This document shows positions 26,104 to 33,942 of a stretch of DNA of 64,000 nucleotides, in pieces. Numbering within the stretch: position 1 is the first letter of the stretch; every line of letters starts with the position of its first letter. The notes under the pieces were generated by a model. It was given only the letters and a program-made list of their open reading frames with translations, searched no databases and was not told where the DNA came from. The stretch lies in the NCBI RefSeq assembly GCF_013019105.1, contig NZ_BLTE01000001.1, positions 1 through 64,000 on the forward strand, in the 5' to 3' direction. Both the position numbers and the translations under genes were made by a program. Source of the DNA: Fundidesulfovibrio magnetotacticus. GTDB taxonomy: Bacteria > Desulfobacterota > Desulfovibrionia > Desulfovibrionales > Desulfovibrionaceae.

Positions 26104-26663
26104 GAACGCCCCTCCTGTTCCGCGAAGCGTTGGAAGATTTTGGCCATTTCGGCCTGTCCCTTGATGGCGTGGGGTTTGAGCCCCAGCTTGTTCTTGGGCA
26201 GGATGCGCGGGGCCAGGTCCGCGTCGGTCCAGAAGCGGCCGGTGAGGAAAACGTAACGCGCCAGCAGGCCCGCCTCGAAGACCCTGCCGTGCCTGCGCAC
26301 CGAATCCAGGAAGCTGTCCCAGAAGACCTTCACGTTGCGCTCGGTGGCAAAGCCTTCGCGCCGGGCCATGTGGCGCAGCACGTCCATGATCCGGGCCACG
26401 TCGATGTCGTTGGGGCAGCGCGTGGTGCACGATTCGCACGTTGCGCAAAGCCAGATGGAGCGGCACGAGAGTACCGCGCGACGCTGCCCCGCCTGCACGA
26501 GCCGCATGATACGGCTCACGGGGATGTCGTAGGCGAAAGTGTAGGGACAGCCGGCCGTGCAGTTGCCGCACTGGTAGCACAAGGCCGTGTTCTGCCCGCT
26601 CTCGGCCTGGACCCGGGCCACGAAATCCGCGTCGTACGACGCGCTCAAGTCGAGGACGTCCAT
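26100..26663 (-). CDS. hdrC: HdrC: ferredoxin-like heterodisulfide reductase subunit
   Basis: The 187-residue protein has two [4Fe-4S] motifs, CYQCGNCTAGCPYTF near residue 29 and CATCESCTTRCPNDIDVARIM near 73, the normal HdrC arrangement. It transfers electrons from HdrA to HdrB. It is the second gene after adh, separated by 88 bp that include a strong hairpin, so part of the transcripts from the adh promoter may stop before it. Confidence 0.92.
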   Translation of the reverse strand: MDVLDLSASYDADFVARVQAESGQNTALCYQCGNCTAGCPYTFAYDIPVSRIMRLVQAGQRRAVLSCRSIWLCATCESCTTRCPNDIDVARIMDVLRHMARREGFATERNVKVFWDSFLDSVRRHGRVFEAGLLARYVFLTGRFWTDADLAPRILPKNKLGLKPHAIKGQAEMAKIFQRFAEQEGRS

Positions 26664-26699
26664 GGAATGCCGCCGTGTCTTGGGGGTTTTCCGGACGCG

Positions 26700-26727
26700 C
26701 CCGGAGAGGCCTGTGGGCCTCTCCGGG
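26700..26727 (-). terminator. Perfect 12-bp hairpin between adh and hdrC
   Basis: CCCGGAGAGGCC and GGCCTCTCCGGG pair perfectly around TGTG. No T-run follows on either strand. Placed just after the adh stop, it probably gives partial termination or protects the adh mRNA 3' end, so Adh would be made in excess over Hdr-Flx proteins, parallel to the hairpin after mop. Confidence 0.6.
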
Positions 26728-26751
26728 CAGTCCGGGATGGGATGCGTAAGG

Positions 26752-27933
26752 CTACAGGGCCGCGGTGTAGATGGCTTCCACGTCCTTGTCGGTGGGGCAG
26801 CGGGGGTTGGTGAAGCCGCAGGCGTCCTTCTGGGCGTTCTTGGTCATGGTGGTGATGTCCTTGGCCTGCACGTCCTTGCCGTAGCGCTTGCCCAGCTCCA
26901 CCAGGCCGGCGGGGATGCCCACGTCGGTGGAGAGCTTGCGGATGGCGCTGAGGGCCAGCTCGGCGGCGGCGCGGGGGGAGAGCCCGGCGATGTTTTCGCC
27001 CATGAGCTCGGCCATCTTCACGAAGCGCTCCACCTTGGCGATCAGGTTGAACTGCTCCACGTGGGGCAGCAGGATGGCGTTGCACTCGCCGTGGGGCAGG
27101 TCGTAGAAGCCGCCCAGCTGGTGGGCCATGGCGTGCACGTGGCCGAGGCTGGCGTTGTTGAAGGCCATGCCGGCCAGGTACTGGGCGAAGCACATGCCTT
27201 CACGGGCTTCCACGTCACGGCCGTTGGCCACGGCCTTGCGCAGGTACTTGAAGACCAGCTCGATGGCCTTTTCGGCGCAGGCGTCGGTCATGGGGGTGGC
27301 GATGGTGGAGACGTAGGCTTCCACGGCGTGGGTCAGGGCGTCCATGCCGGTGGCGGCGGTGAGGGCCGGGGGCATGCCCACCATGAGCATGGGGTCGTCG
27401 ATGGCGATGTTGGGGGTGACGCGCCAGTCCACGATGGCCATCTTCACGTGGCGGGAGAGGTCGGTGATGATGCAGAAGCGGGTCATTTCCGAGGCGGTGC
27501 CCGCGGTGGTGTTCACGGCCAGGTAGGGAGGCATGGGCTTGGTGGACTTGTCCACGCCTTCGAAGTCGTGGATCTTGCCGCCGTTGGCCACCACGAGGCC
27601 CACGCCCTTGCCGCAGTCGTGGGAGGAGCCGCCGCCCAGGGTGATCAGGGAGTCGCACTTGTTCTTCTTGTACACCTCGACGCCCGCGTGGACGTTTTCG
27701 TCCGTGGGGTTGGGGATGGTGTCGGAGTAGACCACGTACTCCATCTTGGCCGCGTCGAGCAGGTCGGTGATCTGCTTGCAGATGCCGGCCTTCACGATGC
27801 CCATGTCGGTCACGATGAGGGGCTTGGAGCCGCCGAGAGCCTTGATCTTCTCGGGGATCTGCTTGGAAGCGCCAATGCCGATCAGGGTAACGCTGGGGAT
27901 GAAGAAACCGTAGACTTGTTCGATGACGGCCAT
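26752..27933 (-). CDS. adh: Iron-containing ethanol dehydrogenase (Adh)
   Basis: The 393-residue protein is a group III Fe-ADH close to the main Desulfovibrio ethanol dehydrogenase in length and N terminus (VYGFFIPSVTLIGIGASKQI). It has the nucleotide motif SLITLGGGSSHDCGKG near 95, NTTAGTASEMTRF near 148, and metal ligands in HAVEAYVS, HAMAHQLGG and LPHGECNAILLPH (about 205-285). It converts ethanol and NAD+ to acetaldehyde and NADH. The ATG at 27933 has an AAGGAGAAG site. A sigma-54 promoter lies about 60 bp upstream. It heads the operon with hdrCBA and flxDCBA, which would reoxidise NADH, and acetaldehyde could go to Mop. Confidence 0.95.
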   Translation of the reverse strand: MAVIEQVYGFFIPSVTLIGIGASKQIPEKIKALGGSKPLIVTDMGIVKAGICKQITDLLDAAKMEYVVYSDTIPNPTDENVHAGVEVYKKNKCDSLITLGGGSSHDCGKGVGLVVANGGKIHDFEGVDKSTKPMPPYLAVNTTAGTASEMTRFCIITDLSRHVKMAIVDWRVTPNIAIDDPMLMVGMPPALTAATGMDALTHAVEAYVSTIATPMTDACAEKAIELVFKYLRKAVANGRDVEAREGMCFAQYLAGMAFNNASLGHVHAMAHQLGGFYDLPHGECNAILLPHVEQFNLIAKVERFVKMAELMGENIAGLSPRAAAELALSAIRKLSTDVGIPAGLVELGKRYGKDVQAKDITTMTKNAQKDACGFTNPRCPTDKDVEAIYTAAL

Positions 27934-27994
27934 GACTTGCTTCTCCTTGGGTTGGGGTTGCGGTCCTGGGCCTGTGCCCGTGTCGAACCCCAAG

Positions 27995-28012
27995 AGGCAA
28001 GTTTCAGGCCAA
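27995..28012 (-). promoter_or_regulatory. Sigma-54 (-24/-12) promoter of the adh operon
   Basis: Reading the - strand, TTGGCCTGAAACTTGCCT carries GG (28010-28009) and GC (27998-27997) at exact sigma-54 spacing, with TTGG and TTGC both matching consensus. Transcription would start near 27985, giving a 52-nt leader. Sigma-54 control of adh is known in Desulfovibrio vulgaris as far as I recall. Confidence 0.75.
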
Positions 28013-28175
28013 CTTGAAAAACACATGATTTCAGCATGTTGACAGATGGACGTCCATGCGGGGCTCTCCCGGCGCATCCCAACGTCCAGGCGGCATGCCC
28101 AAAGGGGACACCGGAATGCTCCCAGCGCAGCCTATGCGGACAAATTAATACGTCGATACGAGCAGTTGGGATATT

Positions 28176-28222
28176 GGTGGCAAAATGACCGCGAAATCGT
28201 CACGGCCTGTGGCAAAATGACC
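28176..28222 (-). promoter_or_regulatory. Two identical 14-bp sites, candidate enhancer for adh
   Basis: GTGGCAAAATGACC occurs at 28177-28190 and again at 28209-28222 in the same orientation, 32 bp apart (about three helical turns). They lie about 190-240 bp upstream of the inferred adh start, where NtrC-family activators bind. ATGGACGTCCAT, a 12-bp palindrome, is at 28046-28057. The 28013-28396 interval otherwise shows no gene. Confidence 0.5.
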
Positions 28223-28396
28223 CCTGTAGCGAACAGCTCGCAACGGACGCGCGGAAAAGGTCGAAGTCTTTCGTGCAGGAGGGAAGAGACAGGCACTGCG
28301 GGGGACGGTGAAAGGACGGTCGCGACCGTGCACGGACTGGGTTGGCGCGGGGGGGGACGCCCGGGAGGCCCCACCCGGCGGCTCTGCGCGCCCCGC

Positions 28397-30526
28397 TCAG
28401 GCAGGGACGCAGGGGAGGCGCACGATGAAGCGGGCGCCGCGCCCCGGGGAGGATTCCACCTCGATCGCCCCCTTGTGGGCCTCCGTGATGATGAAAAAGG
28501 ACACCGAAAGCCCGAGTCCCGTGCCCTCGCCCGGTGCCTTGGTGGTGTAGAAGGGCTCGAAGACGCGCCCGCGCACTTCTTCGCTCATGCCCGGGCCGTT
28601 GTCCGCCACTTCCACGGCCACGAATTCCCCCTCGCCCCGGGCACGCAGCGTGATGCGCGGGGGCCTGCCGTCGCGGGGGCTCCGGCTCATCGCCTGGGCC
28701 GCGTTCTTGAGCAGGTTGATGAACACCTGCTCCAACTGTGTGGCGGTACAGGGCACGAGCGGCAGATCCTGGGCGTATTCGCGCTCGATGAGGATGTTGC
28801 GGAAGTCGAATTTCTTCGTGAGGTCGTAGTCGCTGGCGCAAAGTTCGACAGCCTTGTCCAGGAGCACGCGCACGTCGCAGGGGGCGAGGTGGGATTCGCT
28901 GCGCCGGCAGAACTCCAGCATGTTGGCCACCACGCGCGCCGCCCTGGCCGCGGCATCGCGGATTCCGGTGATGATGGCGTCGAGTTCACGGCGGCCCAGG
29001 TAGGCGCGCAGGGTCTCCAGGGAGCAGCCGCAGTGGGAGGCGGCCTCCCTGTTGCGGGCCGAATCCCCGAAAAGCCGGGATTGGAGCACCTGCAGCCCCT
29101 GAAGAATGCCGCTCAGAGGGTTGTTGATCTCATGGGCCATTCCGGCGGTGAGCCCGGCGATGCACATCATCTTTTCGGTCTGGACCATGAACTCCTGCAA
29201 ACGCTTGCGCTCCGCGATGTCGATGCCGATGCCCGCGAAATAGCTCCTGCCCTCCAGCGTCAGGGGGACGGCAGTGAAGTAGTAGAGCCGATGGCTGCCG
29301 TCCTTGTTGCGCAGGTTGCCCTCGGTCGCGGAGAAGCCCTCGACGCCGATGCGCTCCACGGCCTTGAGGATCTTCTCCATCTCGACAGGATCGTCCTTGT
29401 ACCAGTCCATCAGGGTCATGCGGGAGAGTTCCTCGGAGGAATAGCCCGTGAGCTCTTCGTGCTTCTTGTTCCAGCGCACGAGGCGACCTTCGGCGTCGTA
29501 GAGGTAGAGAAGCCCCGGAACGCTGTCCATGATGGCGTCGGTGAAGGCCTTCTCGCGCTGGGCGTCTTCCTGGGCCTGTTTGTTGGCGGTGATATCGCGG
29601 GCCGAGACAAGCAGGCGGTCCGCGCCGCCGATGCGCGCCCTGCGGATGCTCACCTCCTGCCAGAACAGGCTGCCGTCGCGGCTTCTGGCCCTCCACTCGA
29701 AGCGCTGCCGCTCTCCCCGCGCGGCGCGCTCCATAAACCGGCGCGCGTGCTCCTGATCGTACGGGGGCACGCCGGAACTCAGCATCGAAACGTCCAGCCG
29801 GAGCATTTCCTCCTTGGCGTAGCCGTATTCCTCGCAGGCGCGGCGGTTCACGTCCAGGATGGCCCCTGTTTCGGGATCGTGGACGAAAAGGCATTCGGTG
29901 ACGGAATCGAAGATGGTGCGGAACTTCCTCTCGCTTTCCAGATGGCGCAGGGCCACGGCACGGCTGGAGCGCAGCAGGTCCTCCTGGCGACGGATCAGGT
30001 AGGCCTGGCGCGAAAACAGGTTGGCCATCAGATACAGGGCCTCCGCGACCTTGCGGAACTGCCCCTCGGACATCACGGTCACCTCGGCCAATGCCTCGCG
30101 GAACTGTTCCCGATCCGCACCGATGACGTCGGCGTAGGCCAGCAGCCCCTCCAGCGCCTGGGACTCGTCGCGCACCTGCCCGATGAGCCAGTTGGCCACG
30201 TGGCGGCCTTCCAAATGGATGCTGGCCCCCGCGTCCCAGAGGCCGCCGCTCAGGCAGGGCTGCACCACCGGCCCGGCGGGGTCGTGGCGGCCCAGGCAGG
30301 CGTCGGAGCGGCGGCAGTTCTCCCGGCCCTTTTCGGTCCGGCGGATGATGTCATTGCAGAGACGGCAGAAGTTGCTGGGCCGGGTGACCGGCGTGCCGTC
30401 GGGAAGCGTGATGAGAGAGGCCACGCCCGTGGCCTGAGCGAAGGCGTCCTGGATGCGCTGGAGTTCGTCCAGGTCGAAAAGGGAAGCGAAATCCGGCTCG
30501 CGGGAGCCTTTGCCGTCCGACGCCAT
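28397..30526 (-). CDS. PocR/PAS hybrid-input sensor histidine kinase
   Basis: The 709-residue protein has no membrane segment. Residues 12-175 form a PocR-type sensory domain with its Cys set (NFCRLCNDI, ENCRRSDACLG, QPCLSGGL), which in known members binds small hydrocarbon derivatives. Two PAS domains follow (about 205-325 and 330-445), then a dimerisation box GMAHEINNPLSGILQGLQVL near 465, an N box NLLKNAAQAMS near 600 and ADNGPGM plus GEGTGLGLSVSF near 640-680. No response regulator is adjacent, so it is an orphan kinase. Its 3' end faces the adh upstream region, which suggests, but does not prove, input to adh control. Confidence 0.9.
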   Translation of the reverse strand: MASDGKGSREPDFASLFDLDELQRIQDAFAQATGVASLITLPDGTPVTRPSNFCRLCNDIIRRTEKGRENCRRSDACLGRHDPAGPVVQPCLSGGLWDAGASIHLEGRHVANWLIGQVRDESQALEGLLAYADVIGADREQFREALAEVTVMSEGQFRKVAEALYLMANLFSRQAYLIRRQEDLLRSSRAVALRHLESERKFRTIFDSVTECLFVHDPETGAILDVNRRACEEYGYAKEEMLRLDVSMLSSGVPPYDQEHARRFMERAARGERQRFEWRARSRDGSLFWQEVSIRRARIGGADRLLVSARDITANKQAQEDAQREKAFTDAIMDSVPGLLYLYDAEGRLVRWNKKHEELTGYSSEELSRMTLMDWYKDDPVEMEKILKAVERIGVEGFSATEGNLRNKDGSHRLYYFTAVPLTLEGRSYFAGIGIDIAERKRLQEFMVQTEKMMCIAGLTAGMAHEINNPLSGILQGLQVLQSRLFGDSARNREAASHCGCSLETLRAYLGRRELDAIITGIRDAAARAARVVANMLEFCRRSESHLAPCDVRVLLDKAVELCASDYDLTKKFDFRNILIEREYAQDLPLVPCTATQLEQVFINLLKNAAQAMSRSPRDGRPPRITLRARGEGEFVAVEVADNGPGMSEEVRGRVFEPFYTTKAPGEGTGLGLSVSFFIITEAHKGAIEVESSPGRGARFIVRLPCVPA

Positions 30527-30646
30527 GCTGGCCTCCCGGAAACTGGCGCGCCCGAGGCGCGACCGACGCAGAGACAGCGCCCAGGCAGGACGCGCGACCG
30601 CACGGACGCCGAGCGTAGGACATCACTATCTTCAAACGGATGCTTC

Positions 30647-30665
30647 GGGCAATAGAAGATTGCCC
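30647..30665 (-). terminator. Short hairpin between two genes
   Basis: GGGCAAT and ATTGCCC pair around a five-base loop, 44 bp past the end of the next gene on the right. There is no T-run. It may terminate leftward transcripts before the sensor kinase gene, whose own promoter should lie in the same 182-bp gap. Confidence 0.35.
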
Positions 30666-30708
30666 CAAGGGCGCGCACGCCCGGCGGATCGCCGGATGTC
30701 GGGGGCCG

Positions 30709-31218
30709 TCACTTGTCCAGGCGGTTCTGGATGAAGGCCAGGGTCTTCTCGGGCAGGGCCTTGGGGGACGCCTCACCGCCCAGTTCCGAGAGGTCCTGGG
30801 TGATGGTGAGCATCAGGTCGGTGAAGCGCGACTGGTTGCGCAGGCGCTCCCGGGCGTCCTCGCTGAACCAGGCCTCCTTGAGCAGTTCCGAGGCGTGGTG
30901 GTGGATCATCAAGGCGATGGGCTTGGGCATGGAGGCGTAGGTATCGAGCATGCCGACCTTCATTTCGTCGATGCTGTCGAGAAATTCGGCGAACTGGGTG
31001 GTCTGGCGTTCTTCTTCCAGGCGGATGCGGTTGCGCTCCTCCCGGAAGCGGATGTCCATGGATTCCAGGTTGTGCTTAAGCTCCAGGCGGGCCACCTCCC
31101 TGTCGTGCTGGAGCTTGTCCAGCTCGGGCAGGTTGGCTTTCTGCCACTCGGCGGATTCGCTCTTCAGGGTGCTCATGAGCCTGCCGATGAAGCGGCCCAC
31201 GCGTTCGGAAAAGGCCAT
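30709..31218 (-). CDS. Conserved-looking soluble helical protein, unknown function
   Basis: The 169-residue protein is highly charged and helical, with a long probable coiled coil (residues 20-75, rich in Glu, Arg and Leu) and no signal or membrane segment. The ATG at 31218 is chosen over the GTG at 31224 because the AGGAG site is eight bases from the ATG but only two from the GTG. It follows the gene for a membrane-anchored protein with which it overlaps or abuts, so the two may act together. I do not recognise the family. Confidence 0.6.
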   Translation of the reverse strand: MAFSERVGRFIGRLMSTLKSESAEWQKANLPELDKLQHDREVARLELKHNLESMDIRFREERNRIRLEEERQTTQFAEFLDSIDEMKVGMLDTYASMPKPIALMIHHHASELLKEAWFSEDARERLRNQSRFTDLMLTITQDLSELGGEASPKALPEKTLAFIQNRLDK

Positions 31219-31220
31219 GG

Positions 31221-31652
31221 TCACGTCTCCTGCCGGAGGAAGCGCTCCAGCTCGCGGGAAAGCCCGTCCTGCGCGCTGCCCTCGATCAGGGAGTGCAGGG
31301 CGTGGAGTCTCTCGAAGTCGAGCCCGTCCACGGCCTCGCGCGCCAGAGACTCGGCCTCGTGGCGCGCCCAGGGGGACAGCTCGCGGCGGCGGCTCTTCAG
31401 ACCGGCGCGAACCAGGGACGCCAACTCTTTGATGTTGCGCCGTTGCGCCTTGTGCACCAAGAGCTTGCGGCGCTCCAGGGACTTCTCGCGCAGCCTGCGG
31501 CAGAGGCGTTCGTGCCGGGTCGCGGCCCCGCGCAGCAGGGTCTCCCGCTTGTGGACGAGCACCACAACCCCCACGCCCACGGCCAGCAGCAGGGCATAGC
31601 CCAGCACGGCCGAAGAGGCCAGGGAGACGAGCAGGAGTTCCCGGAAGTCCAT
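31221..31652 (-). CDS. Small membrane-anchored basic protein, unknown function
   Basis: The 143-residue protein starts with one hydrophobic segment (residues 7-33, LASSAVLGYALLLAVGVGVV) followed by a strongly basic, helical cytoplasmic-type region with many Arg, Lys and Leu. The stop codon lies at the start of the next gene, giving a two-gene unit. Hydrogenase maturation genes follow downstream after a 30-bp spacer, but no functional link is evident. I do not recognise the family. Confidence 0.6.
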   Translation of the reverse strand: MDFRELLLVSLASSAVLGYALLLAVGVGVVVLVHKRETLLRGAATRHERLCRRLREKSLERRKLLVHKAQRRNIKELASLVRAGLKSRRRELSPWARHEAESLAREAVDGLDFERLHALHSLIEGSAQDGLSRELERFLRQET

Positions 31653-31684
31653 GGCCCGCCCCGGCGCTGGTGGACCGCCCTCCC

Positions 31685-32341
31685 CTAGCGCTTCTTGGCG
31701 GCGCGCCTGGCGCGCAGCCAGTCGTACCAGGGATCGAGGCCCTCGCCGGTGCGGCAGGACACGCCGAAAACGGTGATGTCCTTGTTGAGGGCGCGCATGA
31801 AGCCCTCGGCGCGCTCCATGTCGAAGTCCACGTAGGGCAAAAGGTCCACCTTGTTGAGCAACGACACGGAGCTGAGGTTGAACATCAGCGGATACTTCTC
31901 GGGCTTGTCGTCGCCCTCGGTGACGGAGAGCAGCGTGACCTTGGCGTCCTCGCCCAGGTCGAACTCGGCCGGGCAGACCAGGTTGCCCACGTTCTCGATG
32001 AAGAGGATGTCCAGCCCCTCGATGTCCAGCTGTTTGAGGGCCTCCAGGATCATGGAGCCGTTGAGGTGGCAGCCGCCCTCGGTGTTGATCTGCACGGCCT
32101 GCGCGCCGGTGGCGGCCACGCGGCGGGCGTCGTTGTCGGTCTGGAGGTCGCCCTCGATGACGGCCATCTTGAACTCGGGGGCCAGGTCGCGCAGAGTGCG
32201 CTCCAGGAGGCTGGTCTTGCCCGCGCCGGGGGAGCTCATGAGGTTGAGCGAGAGGATGCCGCGCGCGGCCATCATCTCGCGCAGTTCGCCGGCGAGGCGG
32301 TCGTTGGCTTCCAGGACGTTGCGGATCACGGATACTTTCAT
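31685..32341 (-). CDS. hypB: HypB: GTPase for hydrogenase nickel insertion
   Basis: The 218-residue protein is a SIMIBI GTPase. It has Walker A SSPGAGKTSLLERTL near residue 37, the HypB metal motif INTEGGCHLNGSMI near 85 (Cys and His), IENVGNLVCPAEFDLGE near 115, and NKVDLLPYVDFD near 163. It lacks the N-terminal His-rich nickel store and the CxxCGC motif found in some HypB. It hydrolyses GTP to help nickel delivery to [NiFe] hydrogenase with HypA. The ATG is two bases after the hypA stop codon. Longer upstream reading frames cover hypA in another frame and were discarded. Confidence 0.93.
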   Translation of the reverse strand: MKVSVIRNVLEANDRLAGELREMMAARGILSLNLMSSPGAGKTSLLERTLRDLAPEFKMAVIEGDLQTDNDARRVAATGAQAVQINTEGGCHLNGSMILEALKQLDIEGLDILFIENVGNLVCPAEFDLGEDAKVTLLSVTEGDDKPEKYPLMFNLSSVSLLNKVDLLPYVDFDMERAEGFMRALNKDITVFGVSCRTGEGLDPWYDWLRARRAAKKR

Positions 32342-32343
32342 GC

Positions 32344-32697
32344 TCACTCCGCTTCGATGAAGTCGATGTAGAGTTCCTTGCCCGAGAGCACGGCGTGGCC
32401 GAATTCCTCGCCGCAGGCCGTGCAGGGGACGAGCAGCCGGTTCGTGCCCTCGGGCGTGAACTCGGCGGCGCACTTGAAGCAGCGGTACCGGGCGGGGATT
32501 TCTTCCAGCTCGAACACGGCCGATTCCAGGGGCGTCTGGGCCGTGAGGGCCATGAAACCCGTGTCCAGGGCCTCGGGCACGGTGTTGGTGAGGCGGCCGA
32601 ACTTGACCTTGACCCGGATGAGCCGGGTCAGGCCGTTCTTCTCCATTTCCTGCTGGACGATGTCCAGGATGGACTGGGCGATGGACATTTCGTGCAT
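32344..32697 (-). CDS. hypA: HypA: nickel/zinc chaperone for hydrogenase maturation
   Basis: The 117-residue protein begins MHEMSIAQSILDIV; the His2-Glu3 pair binds nickel. The zinc site has CFKC near residue 73 and CTAC near 92. Length and layout match HypA/HybF. It delivers nickel to the HycE/hydrogenase large subunit together with HypB, encoded directly downstream. No hydrogenase genes are in the window. Confidence 0.95.
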   Translation of the reverse strand: MHEMSIAQSILDIVQQEMEKNGLTRLIRVKVKFGRLTNTVPEALDTGFMALTAQTPLESAVFELEEIPARYRCFKCAAEFTPEGTNRLLVPCTACGEEFGHAVLSGKELYIDFIEAE

Positions 32698-32715
32698 GGC
32701 GGCCCCGGTTGTGGC

Positions 32716-33402
32716 TCAAATGGGTGTGAAACACAAGGCCGCGGCCCAGGCCAGGGCGGGCAGGAGGTTGCCCACCTTGATGCGGGCCAGCCCCAGGAGG
32801 TTCACGCCGATGGAGAGTATGAGGAAGCCCCCCACGCTGGAGAGCTGGGCCAGCAGCTGGGGCGTGGCGAACTCGCGCACGCTGCCCGCCGCCAGGGTGA
32901 TGGCCCCCTGGTAGAGCAGGATGGGGACGGCCGAAAACATCACGCCCACGCCGTAGGTGGAGGCCAGGGGGATGGATGCGAAGCCGTCCAGGGTGGCCTT
33001 GGTGAAGAGGATGGTGGGGTCCTGGCGCAGGCCGTCGTCGATAGAGCCCAGGATGGCCATGGAGCCCACGCAGTAGATGAGCGAGGCGGCCACGAAGCCC
33101 TCGGTGAAGAGGGCGTTGCGGGAACGGGCCAGGGCCTTGAGGCGTTCGCCCATGGACTCCAGGCGGTCCTCGATGCGCAAAAGCTCGCCGCAGATGCCCC
33201 CCAGCACCAGGCTGAAGACCATCAGGAGCGGACGGTCGAAGGCCAAGGCCATCTGGAGCCCGATGACCAGGACGGCCAGCCCCAGCCCCTGGAAGACGAT
33301 CTTCTTGACGTTCTCCGGGAAACGGCCGTGCATGAGCAGCCCCACGAGGCTCCCGGCCACGATGGCGCCTGCGTTGGCGAGGGTTCCGACTGGCATGTCC
33401 AT
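32716..33402 (-). CDS. DUF554 family membrane protein
   Basis: The 228-residue protein has about six to seven hydrophobic segments, starting with TLANAGAIVAGSLVGLLM and including VFSLVLGGICGELLRIE, GSMAILGSIDDGL and a C-terminal LLPALAWAAALCFTPI, matching DUF554. The transported substrate is unknown. An in-frame ATG at 33396 is an alternative start; neither has a clear ribosome site. It lies 18 bp before hypA in the same direction, so a link with nickel or hydrogenase maturation is possible but unproven. Confidence 0.8.
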   Translation of the reverse strand: MDMPVGTLANAGAIVAGSLVGLLMHGRFPENVKKIVFQGLGLAVLVIGLQMALAFDRPLLMVFSLVLGGICGELLRIEDRLESMGERLKALARSRNALFTEGFVAASLIYCVGSMAILGSIDDGLRQDPTILFTKATLDGFASIPLASTYGVGVMFSAVPILLYQGAITLAAGSVREFATPQLLAQLSSVGGFLILSIGVNLLGLARIKVGNLLPALAWAAALCFTPI

Positions 33403-33487
33403 GGGGCATCCGGGCTACCAGCAACCGGGCGCAAGCTCAAGCGATTCTTGACAGAGGCTCGAGCTTGACCTAGGTAAACAGACCCGT

Positions 33488-33574
33488 GCCGGGATGGCGG
33501 AATTGGTAGACGCAGCGGACTCAAAATCCGCCGGTCGCAAGGCCTTGGGGGTTCGAGTCCCCCTCCCGGTACCA
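33488..33574 (+). tRNA. tRNA-Leu (CAA anticodon)
   Basis: The 87-nt gene folds as a class II tRNA. The acceptor stem GCCGGGA pairs with TCCCGGT (one G-T); the anticodon loop CTCAAAA gives CAA between GCGGA and TCCGC; a variable arm CGGTCGCAAGGCCTTG is present; the T arm GGGGGTTCGAGTCCCCC is perfect; CCA is encoded. Its 3' 57 bp form the attachment site of the integrated element. Confidence 0.96.
33518..33574 (+). repeat. Attachment site, left copy (tRNA 3' end)
   Basis: These 57 bp, from the anticodon arm to the encoded CCA, are identical to 49227-49283. The identity ends sharply on both sides (G versus T before, C versus A after). This is the expected result of tyrosine-integrase insertion into a tRNA gene that keeps the gene intact. 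Confidence 0.95.
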
Positions 33575-33585
33575 CAAGAAAAACA

Positions 33586-33622
33586 GGGGCTTACGGCGCG
33601 AACCGTAGGCCCCATTTTCTTT
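33586..33622 (+). terminator. Terminator after tRNA-Leu, inside the element
   Basis: GGGGCTTACGG pairs with CCGTAGGCCCC (one G-T) around CGCGAA, followed by ATTTTCTTT. It would terminate the tRNA transcript. As it lies just inside the element, it insulates the element from tRNA transcription. Confidence 0.8.
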
Positions 33623-33627
33623 GGAAT

Positions 33628-33665
33628 TGTCCCCGCTCCGGCAGCTGTCCCCACCCTGTCCCCAC
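33628..33665 (+). promoter_or_regulatory. Left-arm integrase binding-site candidates
   Basis: TGTCCCC at 33628-33634 and TGTCCCCAC at 33646-33654 and 33657-33665 repeat in the same orientation. The same nonamer recurs near the right end, again as a pair starting 11 bp apart. Repeats flanking both att sites are typical arm-type sites of tyrosine integrases. Confidence 0.55.
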
Positions 33666-33742
33666 TTTCGGAGTGGGCACGCCAGGGATGAAAAAGGCAA
33701 AGATTATTGACCGCCCTCCCCGCCCGCCGCCACGTCGTGTCC

Positions 33743-33928
33743 ATGCCCTCCCTGTTCGATCCCCTGCGCGCCCTCCGGGAGCGGTTCTACGCGATCCCGA
33801 CCATCGGGCGGGACGGGGGCCTCTTCCTGCGGTTTGACGGGCCGGTGCTGCCCCACCAGCGGCAGGAGGCCATGGCCTTGGTGCGGGAGCATGACGCGCT
33901 CCTCCGGCTCCAGGTGGCGAACAAGTAG
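33743..33928 (+). CDS. Small protein at the left end of the element
   Basis: The 61-residue protein (starts MPSLFDPLRALRERFY, ends LRLQVANK) is the only + strand gene proposed in the element. Its composition is protein-like, with no Cys and no membrane segment, and the sequence DALLRLQVANK suggests a helix. There is no good ribosome site. It converges on the kinase gene. Function unknown. Confidence 0.4.
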   Translation: MPSLFDPLRALRERFYAIPTIGRDGGLFLRFDGPVLPHQRQEAMALVREHDALLRLQVANK

Positions 33929-33942
33929 ATGGCGAAGTGGGT

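Noticed and set aside
28046-30655. 869-residue + strand frame over the sensor kinase
   Set aside because: It shadows an intact kinase gene and has no recognisable domain.
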